Assembly (NCBI GenBank): GCA_029168955.1
Contig: JAPDOI010000274.1
Span: 744,001 to 808,000, forward strand
DNA: 64,000 nt
Direction of reading: 5' to 3'
Source: Aplectana chamaeleonis
Taxonomy: Eukaryota; Nematoda; Chromadorea; Rhabditida; Cosmocercidae
Shown: piece after piece, positions 1 to 10,469 of the stretch
Layout of the letters: the number at the start of each line of letters is the position of its first letter
Position numbering within the stretch: position 1 is the first letter of the stretch
Program-made: the position numbers and the translations under genes
The notes under the pieces: model-generated
Seen by the model: the letters and a program-made list of their open reading frames with translations, nothing else
Databases searched by the model: none
What the model was told of the DNA's origin: nothing

Positions 1-224
1 GAGACTTGGTCGAGAAACGGACTGAGATCGGGGAGGAAAAACTGACCTCGGTTGCTTCGGCACTGCCCGTGTGCGCGCGTAGAACACCCGTATCGACTGG
101 GTGGATTGCGGAAGGAAGGAGACGGACTCAGTGAATGGATTTTCTGCACCCGTCTGTCACTATTTCGGTGTGTATCGGCCGGGTGGGACTCAGTCGATCG
201 ACCAACTCTGACTGTGGCCGAAGG
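1..224. repeat. End of a Harbinger-like inverted-repeat element, cut by the window edge
   Basis: The stretch is an inverted, internally shortened relative of the element at 32274-32983. Its right end near 190-224 carries the complement of that element's left end (GTCAGAG, GGTCGAT, CTGAGTCCCACCC in order). Its left edge (ACTTGGTCGAGAAAC) matches the other end. The outer left boundary lies outside the window, so the target duplication cannot be checked. No coding capacity is seen. Confidence 0.6.
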
Positions 225-944
225 TTTTTCCGTAAGCCTCCAAACTCTGATTTTGGTGGGGATTGAGAAACCCCGGGTTGGTGCGAAGTTTTTCGTGGCT
301 GAAAACTTAGACGCAGACCAGTTCTCCGGCAACGTTCTTTACAAATACTTATACTAGATATCATGACTCACGCTCATAAAGCCTAAAATGAAAGCGGTGC
401 TTGGTGTACTCCAGTTCTAATCGAGCGGCGCGAACGTTGTGAAATGCGAGGGTGCAATTTCTTGATAACCTCGATGACTGTTTACTTCTTTCTGTTAACC
501 CTAGCTCATTCTGTGAATGCTTTTCATTCTCCCGCTCTCTTCAGGAAATTTAGCATGTTTCAGATAGATACTGGTTGAAGTACCGCTACAGCGTAATAAG
601 TGGGGCATAGCACCCATTTTTTTATCAAAACGGGCATTAGGACATATTTAGTTTGCACAATGATTTCCTCAGCCATGATGCCCATATCTTTTTGAAGGCG
701 ATTTCAATTGTAGGGCGTGCTATTTTTTCCCCCAAGAAAAACTTTGTTCGGTAATGAATTTCCAGTCAGTTTTTTTTGAAAACAAGAGATTCCTCGTAAT
801 GCACAGTTTGCTAAACATAAGCTTTGCTTGAGGCTTTCTTTAGGTGTATCTCAGTTTTTTAATGCAGTATTTAAAAAGCGAAGTTGCAGAATTCCTAAGC
901 AAAAGCTAAATTTTCTTTCAGAAAATTTTGCATGTTACTCCCAA
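225..944. other. Intergenic or intronic stretch with no recognised gene
   Basis: AT-rich sequence with homopolymer runs. Positions 230-345 resemble a block near 61990-62100 (both have a GGTTTGGTGCGAA or GGGTTGGTGCGAA core followed by a GACCAGTT motif), so part of it is a dispersed repeat. I looked for the missing N-terminal exons of EF-2 here and saw none. Confidence 0.5.
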
Positions 945-2990
945 CAGGGTTGGATCATGGAGATTTTCCCTCTGCGACGGGCTGCTGGACCCTTCCTATA
1001 GCCCATGCATAGTCAGGCAGCAATCGTCCCGCGAAACCTAGGGGTCGTAGAAGCTTTGAAAAGGATGGTCTTCTTCTTATCGGCCACATAGAGCTTTTCC
1101 TCATAGGTGTAAAAAGGCAGCCACATCGCACGGGTTCTTCCTCATATCCATAACTGTTAGAGAAGTCGGCCTCACAGGACATGAAAATAAATGAAATGAA
1201 TCGTGCCCTGGGTTGTGGCAGTCGGGACATTCGTCAGGGATCGACGAGTCGATCTTATGGACGAAGGCCTTGAGGTATGAGGAGTGTCCACAACGTAGAC
1301 CTGCCAGGATGACGCGTGTACGTCTGGGTAGGTCCGTTTCGCTGTCATTGATCGGGGGTGGCACGTCACCAAGAATCGGATTTAGGGGAGCACTGGAGAG
1401 GTATTCTCTGACGAATCGGGTGTGCTCCATTTGCAGCAGTCTGACGCGATTGAGCTCCGACGTCGCCCAACGTTGACGATCCAAGACAGAGACTGCAGCA
1501 TGAAGTGGCGAGCGTATATGTCGGAAATGGGGACCAGATGACAGTAGAGGGAAATTGGGGTGTGTGGAAATCCTTACAATGCCAACATGGAACTGTTGCG
1601 ACTGGAGTTGACAATGCTGCTTTACAGGTAGCAGCGAACACTCTTGATGTAGATGAGATACCGTAGTGGATCTCGGGCATCCAGTGATCACGCGTAGAGC
1701 AGTGTTCTGTGTACGCTGAAGCTTGCTCCAAGAGGCTTCCGACAGGTGTAGAGCTGCCCCATGTAGTGCCTGCTAGCGAACGTAGAATGTTGTTACGTGT
1801 GTTGGCAGCAGCAGCTCGAATACGTGTATTTTCATTAAAACGTAGTGACGGGTCCAGGAATACACCAAATAGACGAGGGTGTTCTGATAAGGGCAGCAGA
1901 TTTCCTTCCCAAAGAACCTTGGGATGCAGTTTGTGTTCAGCCGTGGCAGTAGTGCACAGAGTAATGCTGGACTTGGTTGGAGAGACCTTTAGCTGCTTCG
2001 ATTCCAGGAACTTAGCCAGACTGACAAGGTATTTATTCATCTCAGCAGTGGCTCGATCGATGACAGGGTCAGTACAAATAATAGTGATGTCATCCGCATA
2101 TAGACAGAAGTGGATGTTTGACGACGGCTTCGGCACATTAGATAGATACAAAGAAAACAGGATGGGAGATAGAACTCCTCCTTGTGGAACGCCTGCCTTC
2201 AGGGGCACAGACTTCTACAAGTGTCCATCAAATTTCACACGAATGGAACGATTTTTGACAAAGTTATCAGTCCATCTTTTGCACCAGTCGGGAATAGTAG
2301 AGTGCAGGATCGATTTGGACAGCAGCGGGATACTGACATTATCGAAGGCAGCGGTTAAATCAACCGCCACGACTATACTTCTACCAGCTGGAGGTTTCAT
2401 GTTGAAGCCAGCAATATGTGTTCTGTGATGGACGTGGGTGCCGTAATGGTAGAGTGGGCCTTCTTGAAGCCATGTTGATGCACGTTATGACGTAATGCTT
2501 CTTGGAGGTGCGGGTTGATGAATTTCTCCACTAACTTAGCAATAGGTTATAAAAAAGGAAGATGGGTCGATGCGAAGTTGCTTGATCTTCTGGTTTGCCA
2601 GGCTTGAGGATCGGAAGAACAATTGCTTGCTTCCATCTAGCAGGAATGACATCTGTGCTGAATGACGAGTAGACTAGGTCACAAAGTAATTCAAGGAACT
2701 GTTCCGGCAAGTGTTTGAGATGGACGGCTGACACACCGTCAGGGCCCTGTGCTCTCGAGCTCTTCATAGACTTGATGAGGGAAGACATCTCAGAGGCAGT
2801 TATGGCAGGTACATCTTGTCGGCTGAGCTTCCTTATAGACCGGAGAGCGAGCCTGTTGGAACGATCACGGCGGGACGTCGCTGAAGCAAAGTGTTTTTCA
2901 AGTCGACATGCAGCCTTAAAGCCGGACTCAAATTCCCCCGAAGGGAACTCAAGAATGTTGCGCTCCGCTGGATCAATAAGATCGGGGTAT
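945..2990 (-). pseudogene. Decayed CR1/Jockey-like non-LTR retrotransposon, reverse transcriptase part
   Basis: Read on the minus strand, four frame-shifted open pieces follow the order of a LINE reverse transcriptase. At 2788-2531 there is a block with ARWKQAIVLPILKPGK. At 2400-2215 there is VVAVDLTAAFDNVS, holding the first catalytic aspartate. At 2208-1366 there are GVPQGGVLSPILF and the catalytic YADD, with aspartate codons at 2094-2089. At 1691-1101 there is a C-terminal part ending in a CPDC-HNPGHD-C zinc-knuckle-like motif, usual in CR1/Jockey/I-group elements. Frame changes between the pieces make it non-functional. The endonuclease and ORF1 are absent, so it is 5' truncated, which is common for LINEs. 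The exact clade is inferred from the YADD and the C-terminal cysteine motif. Confidence 0.85.
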
Positions 2991-3633
2991 CATTCTAAAT
3001 CAGAACCTTCTTTTGATCTGAAACAAGAATCTGCTGTTCAGTATCAGTGATAACATTGGTATCCATTAATTGGTCTGATGATGCGCGTATGCAGAAATAT
3101 AGGGACGCAAAAGCGCGTGGGTTTTCATGAAGGGGACTTTTCCACCAAGTTTCCAGTGCGCCCGCTGCGATATTTCAATGATAAAATTGTGATGCGCGTC
3201 CAGGGCCAAGCGGGTTTTTTTTTGCGAAATTTCGCAACGGGGGTAGGGGGGGGGTCACAAAAAATTTGAGCGAAAACGAAAATCCAAAAATGAAAATTTG
3301 GTGAGAATATTTTAGTCACTAAAGGGAAGGATCGTAGCATTGTTCAGGCTTTGGACGCTTGAGCCCGAGTACTGAACGAATTCTCGGCGTCTAACTGTCT
3401 TGTTCATCAAATACAAACTTCAGGAATTCCACCCCGGGGTGTCGCAAATATTTTTTTTGGAAAGAATTTTTTTGGGGGGGGGGTGTCGCTCCGATTTTGA
3501 AAAATTACACAACGCCCCACTGGACCCTGACGTACTGTATCTTCGTACGATTAGCGGCACCGTGCGTGGACTCGATATTTCGCGCGAGCAGACTAGCGTG
3601 TGTAATCAATTAATCTGCGAAACGTGTTTATGG
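2991..3633. other. No recognised gene; two poly-G runs
   Basis: The stretch separates the LINE remnant from the first small palindromic element. It contains G-rich runs at 3240-3255 and 3473-3484 and many T-runs. The short open frames have no family resemblance I can see. It may belong to the intron upstream of the EF-2 exon at 4020. Confidence 0.5.
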
Positions 3634-3779
3634 TAACGTCGGCGTGGATCCTGAAGAGACCTTGCGTTCACTGTTGAAAGTTGACGCAAACTCGATGCCA
3701 TATGCTATAACATAGGTTCACCGAGTTTGCGCCAACTTCCGATAGGGAACGCAAAGTCTCAGGATCCATGCCGATGTTA
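3634..3779. mobile_element. Palindromic MITE bounded by TA dinucleotides
   Basis: Two arms of about 65 bases are near-perfect complements: TAACGTCGGCGTGGATCC opens the left arm and GGATCCATGCCGATGTTA closes the right. The inner parts (CTTTGCGTTC, GCGCAAACTCG types) also pair. The TA at each end suggests a Tc1/mariner-type TA insertion. Related copies lie at 5055-5199, at 19698-19792 (diverged) and, split by another element, at 59358-61330. Confidence 0.8.
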
Positions 3780-4019
3780 TGTGCAGAAGAACCTCCTGAG
3801 GCTTGAGAAAAGCAGGTGTGCTCTGCAAGAATACTAGGCGCAAAAACATCGGTGATGTTGGGCTCAGAAAACATTCTTGTGGGAGGGAAGGGAGGAAGGA
3901 GTTGTGTCTATGGATATTTATAGTCGGTTTGGGCGGTTCCTAGAGTCGCGCTCACTGCATCGAATAGTGTGTGTGGGGGGGGATGTTACCTCGATTTTTG
4001 TGTAGAAATATGATTTCAG

Positions 4020-4133
4020 GTCTTCGATGCCATCATGAACGTGAAGAAAGATCAGGTTGATGCTCTCATTGTGAAGTTAGGAATCAAGCTTGGCAATGAC
4101 GAGAAGGATCTTGAAGGCAAACCTTTAATGAAG
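4020..4133 (+). CDS. eef-2: Translation elongation factor 2, internal exon (first one in the window)
   Basis: EF-2 is the GTPase that moves tRNA and mRNA through the ribosome after each peptide bond, acting in the cytoplasm. This 38-codon exon reads [16 protein letters not shown] and onward to EGKPLMK, the end of the region after the G domain. It starts right after a TTTCAG acceptor and ends at a GTGTGT donor, both in phase 0. The four exons in the window give 559 residues against about 850 in the family, so roughly the first 290 residues (P-loop, switch regions, NKxD) must be encoded upstream of position 1 or in sequence not recognised here. The gene symbol follows C. elegans usage. The identity is certain; the splice sites are inferred from consensus and frame continuity. 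Confidence 0.95.
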
Positions 4134-4194
4134 GTGTGTTTTGATCTATCTGAAATGTGTTCTTGTTGGAAATTCATATACTCTGCTCTTTAAG

Positions 4195-4743
4195 GTGTTC
4201 ATGAGGAAATGGCTGCCTGCTGGAGATACCATGTTGCAAATGATTTGTATCCACTTGCCATCCCCCGTGACAGCCCAAAAATACAGAATGGAGATGTTGT
4301 ACGAAGGACCCCACGATGACGAAGCCGCTGTTGCTATTAAGAACTGCGATGCCAACGGCCCTCTGATGATGTACGTCTCGAAAATGGTACCGACTTCTGA
4401 TAAGGGACGGTTCTACGCTTTCGGACGTGTTTTCTCCGGAAAGGTCGCCACAGGAATGAAGGCTCGCATCCAAGGGCCTAATTATATACCTGGAAAGAAG
4501 GAGGACCTCTATGAGAAGACCATTCAGCGAACCATTCTGATGATGGGTCGCTACATAGAACCCATTGAGGACATTCCATCCGGAAACATCGCCGGTCTGG
4601 TTGGTGTCGACCAGTACCTCGTCAAGGGAGGAACTATCACGACGTACAAGGATGCCCATAACATGCGTGTGATGAAGTTCTCCGTCTCTCCGGTCGTGCG
4701 TGTTGCTGTTGAGGCAAAGAATCCCGCCGATCTGCCCAAACTG
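4195..4743 (+). CDS. eef-2: Translation elongation factor 2, second exon in window (domain II)
   Basis: This 183-codon exon begins [16 protein letters not shown] after a CTTTAAG acceptor and ends [12 protein letters not shown] at a GTAATT donor, in phase 0 at both ends. It covers the beta-barrel domain II, with the conserved [41 protein letters not shown] and [14 protein letters not shown] blocks. No stop or frameshift interrupts it. The preceding intron is only 61 bp, while the following one is 3.9 kb and packed with transposon remnants. Confidence 0.97.
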
Positions 4744-4856
4744 GTAATTTTACCTTTTCTCTCGGAATGTGACGGCCGGTTTCTTGGAAACTGCGAGGCG
4801 GTTACGTTTCATGCTTAGAAGTGTGGTGTAATGACTATCGATCCAATGATATTGAG

Positions 4857-4965
4857 TATGGACGTATTTTACGAAGCCTAGAAAACCTAATTCTCCCGGC
4901 GCTCGCCCGGCCTTGCACGTCGCTGACAGCATGATTCGAGCGCGATTGCTCGCTGATTATGCAAC
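4857..4965. repeat. Inverted repeat arm within the EF-2 intron (partner 7145-7232)
   Basis: The complement of 7145-7232 matches this block along most of its length, sharing ACGTATT, GAAGCCTAGAAAACC, GATTCTCCCGGC or AATTCTCCCGGC, and GACAGCATGATTCGAGCGCG. The arms are 2.2 kb apart in one intron and could pair in the transcript. The partner directly abuts the mariner remnant, so the two blocks may be copies of one dispersed repeat in opposite orientation. Confidence 0.7.
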
Positions 4966-5054
4966 AGTGGACGAATTTATGCACGCATAAGTCGTAGGTA
5001 AGACCATATGCAAACACAAATTGAAAAAAAATGTTAGTAATATGCATAAACACA

Positions 5055-5199
5055 TAACATCGGCTTGGATCATAAATAGACTTTGCGTTCACTGTTGAAG
5101 GTTGGCGGAAACTCGGCGCACCTATGTTATAGCATATGGCACCGAGTTTGCGACAACCTTTAACAGTGAACGCGAAGTTCACGATCCATGCCGACGTTA
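5055..5199. mobile_element. Palindromic MITE, second copy
   Basis: Same family as 3634-3779. The left end is TAACATCGGCTTGGATC and the right end GATCCATGCCGACGTTA, with TTTGCGTTCACTGTTGAAGG in one arm and its complement in the other. TA flanks both ends. Confidence 0.8.
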
Positions 5200-5494
5200 C
5201 TTGCAACACCTTTTGCATTATCCCGCGACTTTCGCATTGCGATAAAAAGCTGCTGGCAGTGGTTATGCCTTCTGTAGAATAAAATCAAACTGACAATAAG
5301 CGATGGAAGAGTACAAATCAGGTTTGATTCAAAGCTTCCTATTGTGGATAAGATTTGAGGGGCAAATGCGACTTTTGAAGGCCTCCGTAGTTCTTGTAGG
5401 TTGCGTCAGAACTCGTTCGCGCCGTCATTTTCACACCCAACAAACTTCACTCCAACCCGGAGTTTCCCTCCCTATCCAAAATCAAGAGAGTTAA

Positions 5495-5870
5495 AGACAG
5501 CGTTCACGATGATCATCATCGGCGACTTTCCGCAGTGAAAGCAAGAGCGGCAAACAAGCGTTTTGGTGCCCCAGACACGCCTGGTGCCCCAGATCCGCCC
5601 CTCGGAATGAACAAATGAAGACTCAGATTGCAGGAATGATCAAGTCAAGGAAGTGCTGATAAGTGAGCTGATCGCTTCATTGCGCTGATAGGCATCATCC
5701 TTTATAGCGGTCAATTCCTCCACGCTCAAAAATCAACGTAAACAAGGGAGGACCTATTTCGGCTAAAAAACGCGAATTTCGCGTCCTTTTCAAGCGTACT
5801 TCACTGTATAGGACACCAGACCTGTAAACCGTGGAGATATTGAAAGTGGAATCTATCGTGAACACTGTCT
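5495..5870. mobile_element. TTAA-flanked MITE (short variant)
   Basis: The termini are AGACAGCGTTCACGATGAT and its near complement ATCGTGAACACTGTCT, with TTAA at 5491-5494 and 5871-5874. The interior matches the copy at 26986-27433 (a CAAGCGTTTTGGTGCCCCAG block in both) but is shorter. No open frame is convincing. Confidence 0.8.
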
Positions 5871-5879
5871 TTAAGGGTC

Positions 5880-6660
5880 CCAAGAACTGAAAAGTTAGAT
5901 TTCCGAATTGAGTTTAAACCTAAGTTTCAGAGCTCTGAAAACCACGACCTCAGACGAGTTCCGACGTACCTACTCGCAACCGCGCCGCACTTTGTGGACT
6001 GAACCGCGATGCGCAGTTGAACTGTAATTGTTCTTGGACAGATCTGGCTAAAAACTACCCCTTCAGAGTTATTGGGCGTGCCCACCTATAAACCTCAGAT
6101 CCGTGATTAGCCCCCCCCCCCCAAATAACTTTCTGGGTGGATTTCAAGACTAATATGGAATATTTTTCTCAAATTTTTTTTGAACGCCCTTATTGATAAG
6201 TACACGCTCAGCTGTCACTCTGTGCAAAATTCGAAAAATGTGCTTTCACCCAAACTTTGCCTAGGGGGTTGTTTTAGACGCTGAACACCTACGAGGTCCG
6301 TCTCCAGATTTTCGAACGATAACTGCGTTTTGGAGGATACAATAGGTACAAAAATCAGAGGAATATGCCTGTAGCAGCGGCGAAGGGCATATGTCCGGAA
6401 ATGGGTCTAGACAAGTACATTTCATTTGAAATGGCCACTTTTGCTTAAAAAAAGTTCCCTTGTCAGATTTGGCTAAAAATGTCTGTGTGGCTTTACCTAG
6501 TAATAGAACCCAAATTTGAAGCCCATTTGTCGATTCTTCTGGGTTACCCCAGTTCAATGGTTATATCCGCCGCAACCTACAGTTTATTCCCCGAATATCG
6601 ACAGGTGGACTCCAGATTACGTATGTTAGAACGTTATTCGTGAAAATCGGGGCTTAGCAT
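5880..6660. repeat. Old dispersed repeat with 'gctgaacac...aggtcc' blocks
   Basis: The sequence shares ordered blocks (a TTTTAGACGCTGAACACC-like core, then GAGGTCCGT, then AATAGGTACAAAAATCAGAG) with 29400-29860, 30531-30960, 43740-44220, 54560-55200 and 57884-58901. It is in reverse orientation to some of them. It contains a poly-C run near 6111. The family appears non-coding; 57884-58901 is the copy with clear terminal inverted repeats. Confidence 0.6.
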
Positions 6661-6763
6661 TCGTTAGGCTTAGCTAACAAATTTTGCTTTGAAGAAGGGC
6701 GAAAAGAATATCAGGAAGGCCATTATAATCTGCGTTAGGGTCGCAGTACATAAGTGGGTGGTA

Positions 6764-7144
6764 CCAGGTTGTCCAATAATTCTTGTCCGAAAATTTTCCA
6801 ATTTCTATAATTTTCCTTAGAAGTGGTATAATAACAGGCAAGTGTAAGAACCTTCTAGGCAGTCCCTCCTCCTTCGTCCGCATCGCAAGGAGTTTCTCGA
6901 GGACCTGGTCACTGGGGATGACAGCTGGGTCCTCTACGACAACGTCGCCCGCCGTGCCGTCTGGATCCCGCGCGGAGACCAGCCCCCGGAGTTCTGGGCG
7001 AAGGGCATCGGCGACCTGCCCAATCGATGGGCCACTGTTGTGGATAACTGTGGTGATTATATTGTTGATTAGACTTGTTTTTCAATAAAGTTAAAAAAAT
7101 TAAAAATGGTGAAATTTCTGGACAAGAATTATTGGACAACCTGG
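6764..7144 (+). mobile_element. Internally deleted mariner transposon
   Basis: The terminal inverted repeats are CCAGGTTGTCCAATAATTCT and its complement, and a TA target duplication sits at 6762-6763 and 7145-7146. Only the middle of the transposase remains between them. At 381 bp it is about a third of the usual mariner length of about 1.3 kb. Confidence 0.88.
6853..7072 (+). pseudogene. Mariner transposase fragment
   Basis: An open frame ends at a TAG at 7072. It contains EFLEDLVTGDDSWVLYDN, the block that holds the first catalytic aspartate of mariner transposases, and then runs through RRAVWIPRGDQPP and WAKGI into a C-terminal RWATVVDNCGDYIVD. The central region with the second and third catalytic aspartates and the YSPDLAPSDY-type motif is deleted. 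What remains has no internal stop, so the deletion may have been inherited by a mobile short form rather than having decayed in place. It is not functional as a transposase. Confidence 0.85.
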
Positions 7145-7862
7145 TAATAGCGAGCAAGCGCGCTCGAATCATGCTGTCCGCGAGGCCGGGAGAATCGGGT
7201 TTTCTAGGCTTCATAGAATACGTCCCAGGATGGGGCGGGAATCATGTTTTAGTTTTAGCAACTTCACGAGTCCCTTTCCTAACAATCCCTGTAAATTAGT
7301 TTGCGATTTTTGCATTTGTATTCTCCTCAGGGGGGCATCGCCTCTGTATTGGCGGCAGATTTCTCTTGTTGAGGAAGGTAAAATCGCAGGATGCCACGAA
7401 AACAGTGTTTGCCTTTCACGTTACATCATAAAAAATGTATCGTGAGTTAAGTTACTGAAGAAGTTTGCTTTGTAACTGGGTGCAGCAATTTTGCGTGAAT
7501 GTAAAGCAAACTTCTTGGAGTGCTGAGAATTTTTAGAATTAGTACGTAAGTTCAAATGATCGCCGAATAGTTTTTTCTTGCGAAAAGTGTAACTTTTGTT
7601 CTGTAAGTTACCCAGTTTTCATACGTTTGAGATGACATCAAATGCATCGCTCCGCTGCATATGCCGCAATTGCCCTTGTATGGAAGAGATAGGCAGTGTG
7701 GGCCGAAAAATAGTTCGTAACATAACTATCTTCCATATGTAAGAATTAATGAAATTCCAATACTCACTGGGTTCGTAGCCCCCCCCCAACGGCCCATTTT
7801 AGCCTGCCCTCTGGGTTCGCGTCGCTGGTGTTTCCTACTTTCACCTTCGCTGTTCAACCTCT

Positions 7863-8300
7863 TCAAGGGTAGCGTTCACGATAAGCTTCAGCCTCGAGAT
7901 TATCTGCTAAAATGCTTGGTTGGCCTCTGGGTACAGCTGAAATGACGAAAAAAGGAAAAACGCGCCAAAAGTACATGAACTCTCACCCCGTCTCTACTCT
8001 CACAGGAACTTTGTTGTGACAGCGGAATCTTTCGTGGGCCGTCTTTTGAAATTCTCTACTCTGTTGCTCCATTGTTTCCGAGCGGAACTAGTTCTTTTTG
8101 TATGAAATCATCTTCCAATTTCGATTGGCATTATTTTTCCCCGGTCACAAACACAGAACATGCTCATGCAGAACTAGTCCAGGCGAGAGAACAATGTTAT
8201 TTAAATGAGGCGTTTCTTCGTAATTTCGGCAACGCTTGATGACCAACGCATTGCTTCATGTAAGAAACGCGGGAATGAAATTGCGAAAATTTGTCCTCCG
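7863..8300. repeat. Partial TTAA-family element
   Basis: One end (TAGCGTTCACGATAAGCTTC) and much of the interior match the A-type elements at 49270-49753: a CTCACCCCGTCTCTACTCTCAC block, a GAAATCTTTCGTGGGCC-like block and a GTTTCTTCGTAATTTC block. The far terminus (AACACTGCCT) is missing, so this copy is truncated or decayed. Confidence 0.65.
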
Positions 8301-8632
8301 ATCTTTTTGGATATTCTGAAAATCAATACAAAGGCCTGTTAGATATTCAAATTTCCAAATATACGATTACCTGAAATTTTTGGAGGCTGCATATTTGTAT
8401 GCCGTGACATGAATTTGGCCGTATGTTCGGCAATCGAGCTTTCAAGTCTTCCGAATAATCCGAGGAAGGTAATAAACCGAACTTTTTGGGGAACAAAACT
8501 AGTACTTCAGTTTTCTTTATGAATCGAATTCTTGAAGTGAATGGCTATCCGAAATAACAAAGCGGAAAATGATTTAATACGTGGCTCATTTCATTGATTC
8601 CCTTATCTCATCCATGAAGTTCTTCATTTCAG

Positions 8633-9455
8633 GTAGAAGGACTGAAGCGTCTGGCCAAATCCGATCCTATGGTGCAGTGCATCTTCGAAGAATCTGGCGA
8701 ACACATCATTGCTGGTGCTGGTGAGCTTCACCTGGAGATTTGCCTGAAGGATCTTGAAGAGGATCACGCTTGCATTCCCCTCAAGAAGTCTGATCCTGTT
8801 GTGTCATATCGTGAGACGGTTTCGGAGGAGTCGAATCAAATTTGCTTGTCGAAATCGCCAAACAAGCACAACCGTCTCCATGCTACTGCCAAGCCAATGC
8901 CTGATGGCTTAGCTGACGACATTGAGAATGGCACGGTGAATGCTCGTGATGAATTCAAGGCTCGCGCCAAGATTCTTGCTGAGAAGTACGACTATGACGT
9001 CACTGAGGCGCGTAAGATCTGGTGCTTCGGTCCTGATGGAACTGGTCCAAATATTCTAGTCGATGTTACCAAGGGAGTACAGTACTTGAACGAAATCAAG
9101 GATTCAGTCGTTGCTGGATTCCAATGGGCAACCAGGGAAGGTGTTCTTTCGGATGAGTACATGCGCGGTGTTCGATTTGACATTCACGATGTGACACTTC
9201 ACGCTGATGCCATTCACAGAGGTGGTGGCCAGATCATCCCGACAGCTCGTCGTGTTATCTATGCATCGATACTCACTGCGTCTCCACGACTCCTGGAACC
9301 CGTATACCTGGTAGAAATCCAATGTCCCGAGGTTGCTGTTGGTGGTATCTATGGTGTGCTCAATCGTCGAAGAGGACACGTGTTCGAGGAGTCGCAAGTT
9401 ACTGGAACACCTATGTTCGTCGTAAAGGCTTACCTTCCTGTTAACGAGTCCTTCG
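8633..9455 (+). CDS. eef-2: Translation elongation factor 2, third exon in window (domains III-V)
   Basis: This exon of 274 codons plus one base starts [16 protein letters not shown] after TTTCAG and ends in the middle of a glycine codon after AYLPVNESF. It carries [32 protein letters not shown] and the diphthamide loop [12 protein letters not shown]. The histidine modified to diphthamide is the codon at 9215-9217. [20 protein letters not shown] marks domain V. The frame is uninterrupted. Diphthamide at this histidine is known for eukaryotic EF-2; here only the residue is seen. Confidence 0.97.
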
Positions 9456-9510
9456 GTAAGGGATATTCCATTACTCCCCCAGCCATGTATCAAACGATGT
9501 TTCTGTTTAG

Positions 9511-9704
9511 GATTCACTGCCGATTTGCGTTCGAACACTGGCGGTCAGGCCTTCCCTCAATGCGTATTCGACCACTGGCAGGTCTTGCCCGGTGACCCAC
9601 TCGAGGCTGGCACTAAGCCGAACCAGGTTGTCCTTGAGACGAGGAAACGTAAGGGACTCAAGGAGGGCGTGCCCGCACTTGACAACTACCTTGACAAACT
9701 GTAA
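9511..9704 (+). CDS. eef-2: Translation elongation factor 2, last exon
   Basis: The exon begins after TTTAG with the last two bases of the split glycine codon and reads [19 protein letters not shown] to the end ALDNYLDKL, then TAA. The intron before it is 55 bp. [11 protein letters not shown] and [20 protein letters not shown] are the family's usual C-terminus. It is followed within 40 bases by a polyadenylation signal. With the other exons this makes a complete C-terminal two thirds with no damage, so the gene is probably active. Confidence 0.97.
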
Positions 9705-9740
9705 ATCTATTGTTCTGGCTTGTTGTTACCGAATTTATCT

Positions 9741-9746
9741 AATAAA
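9741..9746 (+). terminator. Polyadenylation signal of EF-2
   Basis: AATAAA lies 36 bases after the EF-2 stop codon, the distance expected for a short nematode 3' UTR. A second AATAAA occurs at 9817-9822 and could be an alternative. Confidence 0.75.
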
Positions 9747-9749
9747 AAC

Positions 9750-10465
9750 GGTTGTTGATGGAGCTGTTTCGCAGATATTTTTTGAGATCCCGTTGTTCTT
9801 ATTTATGGAAGATTTAAATAAATTTGTATAGCTTAGTTCTTATACAAGGGCGAGTAGTGATGTGTAGAATGCTCTTTTTTCGAGGGTGTAACATCATGGC
9901 CGCGGGGGTGGGGGGGGGGGTTATTGCTGCGGGCGATCCTATGGCGGCCTATTGATTCGCCGTCGCTCAGTGGACCGCTCGGCAAGAGGTCGCGGTGGCC
10001 GTTTTCCACTTTCACCTCATGTCCTGGTAGCATATCTAGGCTCTCGTTTAGATTAATTTGTTTGCCCTAGTAGGTTTCTAGCAGGTATGCGTTCTACGGA
10101 TGTTCTCACAATGTCGTGTTGGCCTTTCCATTGCCAAATTTATTTTTCGCACTGTTTTCCGAATGTTTTGCTTTTTTTGCGAACGACGGTGTTACGGTTG
10201 GAGGGTTTTTTGGTTACTAAATTTTCGAATTTCGTTATCTGCGCATTACGAGGACGGATGATTTGGCTGAATCGCGTGCGTCGAAATGAAAAATCGAGCT
10301 GAGTGTGGGGTTCCTTTCAAGCAGCGAATTCACAGATTTCATGGCTCTTGATGCTTTTCATTGGTGACAATTTGGCTTGTGATCGCCACTATGTGTTCTT
10401 AATCGGAGTAATCCTTCGATGCCGAAGGTTAGGTACGGTGATTGGTTGTTCAAACGGTCTTTGTG
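9750..10465. other. Region downstream of EF-2, no recognised gene
   Basis: It holds a poly-G run near 9908-9920 and T-rich sequence. No protein family or structural RNA was recognised. Confidence 0.5.
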
Positions 10466-10469
10466 TTAC

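Larger units (their letters stand above)
4744..8632 (+). other. 3.9-kb EF-2 intron filled with repeats
   Basis: The intron is bounded by the GTAATT donor and the ATTTCAG acceptor of EF-2. Inside are a palindromic MITE (5055-5199), a TTAA element (5495-5870), an old inverted-repeat family (5880-6660), a shrunken mariner (6764-7144), a partial TTAA element (7863-8300), and an inverted pair (4857-4965 and 7145-7232). The other two EF-2 introns in view are 61 and 55 bp, so the length comes from insertions. Confidence 0.85.

Noticed and set aside
1..4019. Search for the N-terminal exons of EF-2
   Set aside because: No P-loop or switch-region codons were found in either strand, so they are placed outside the window.
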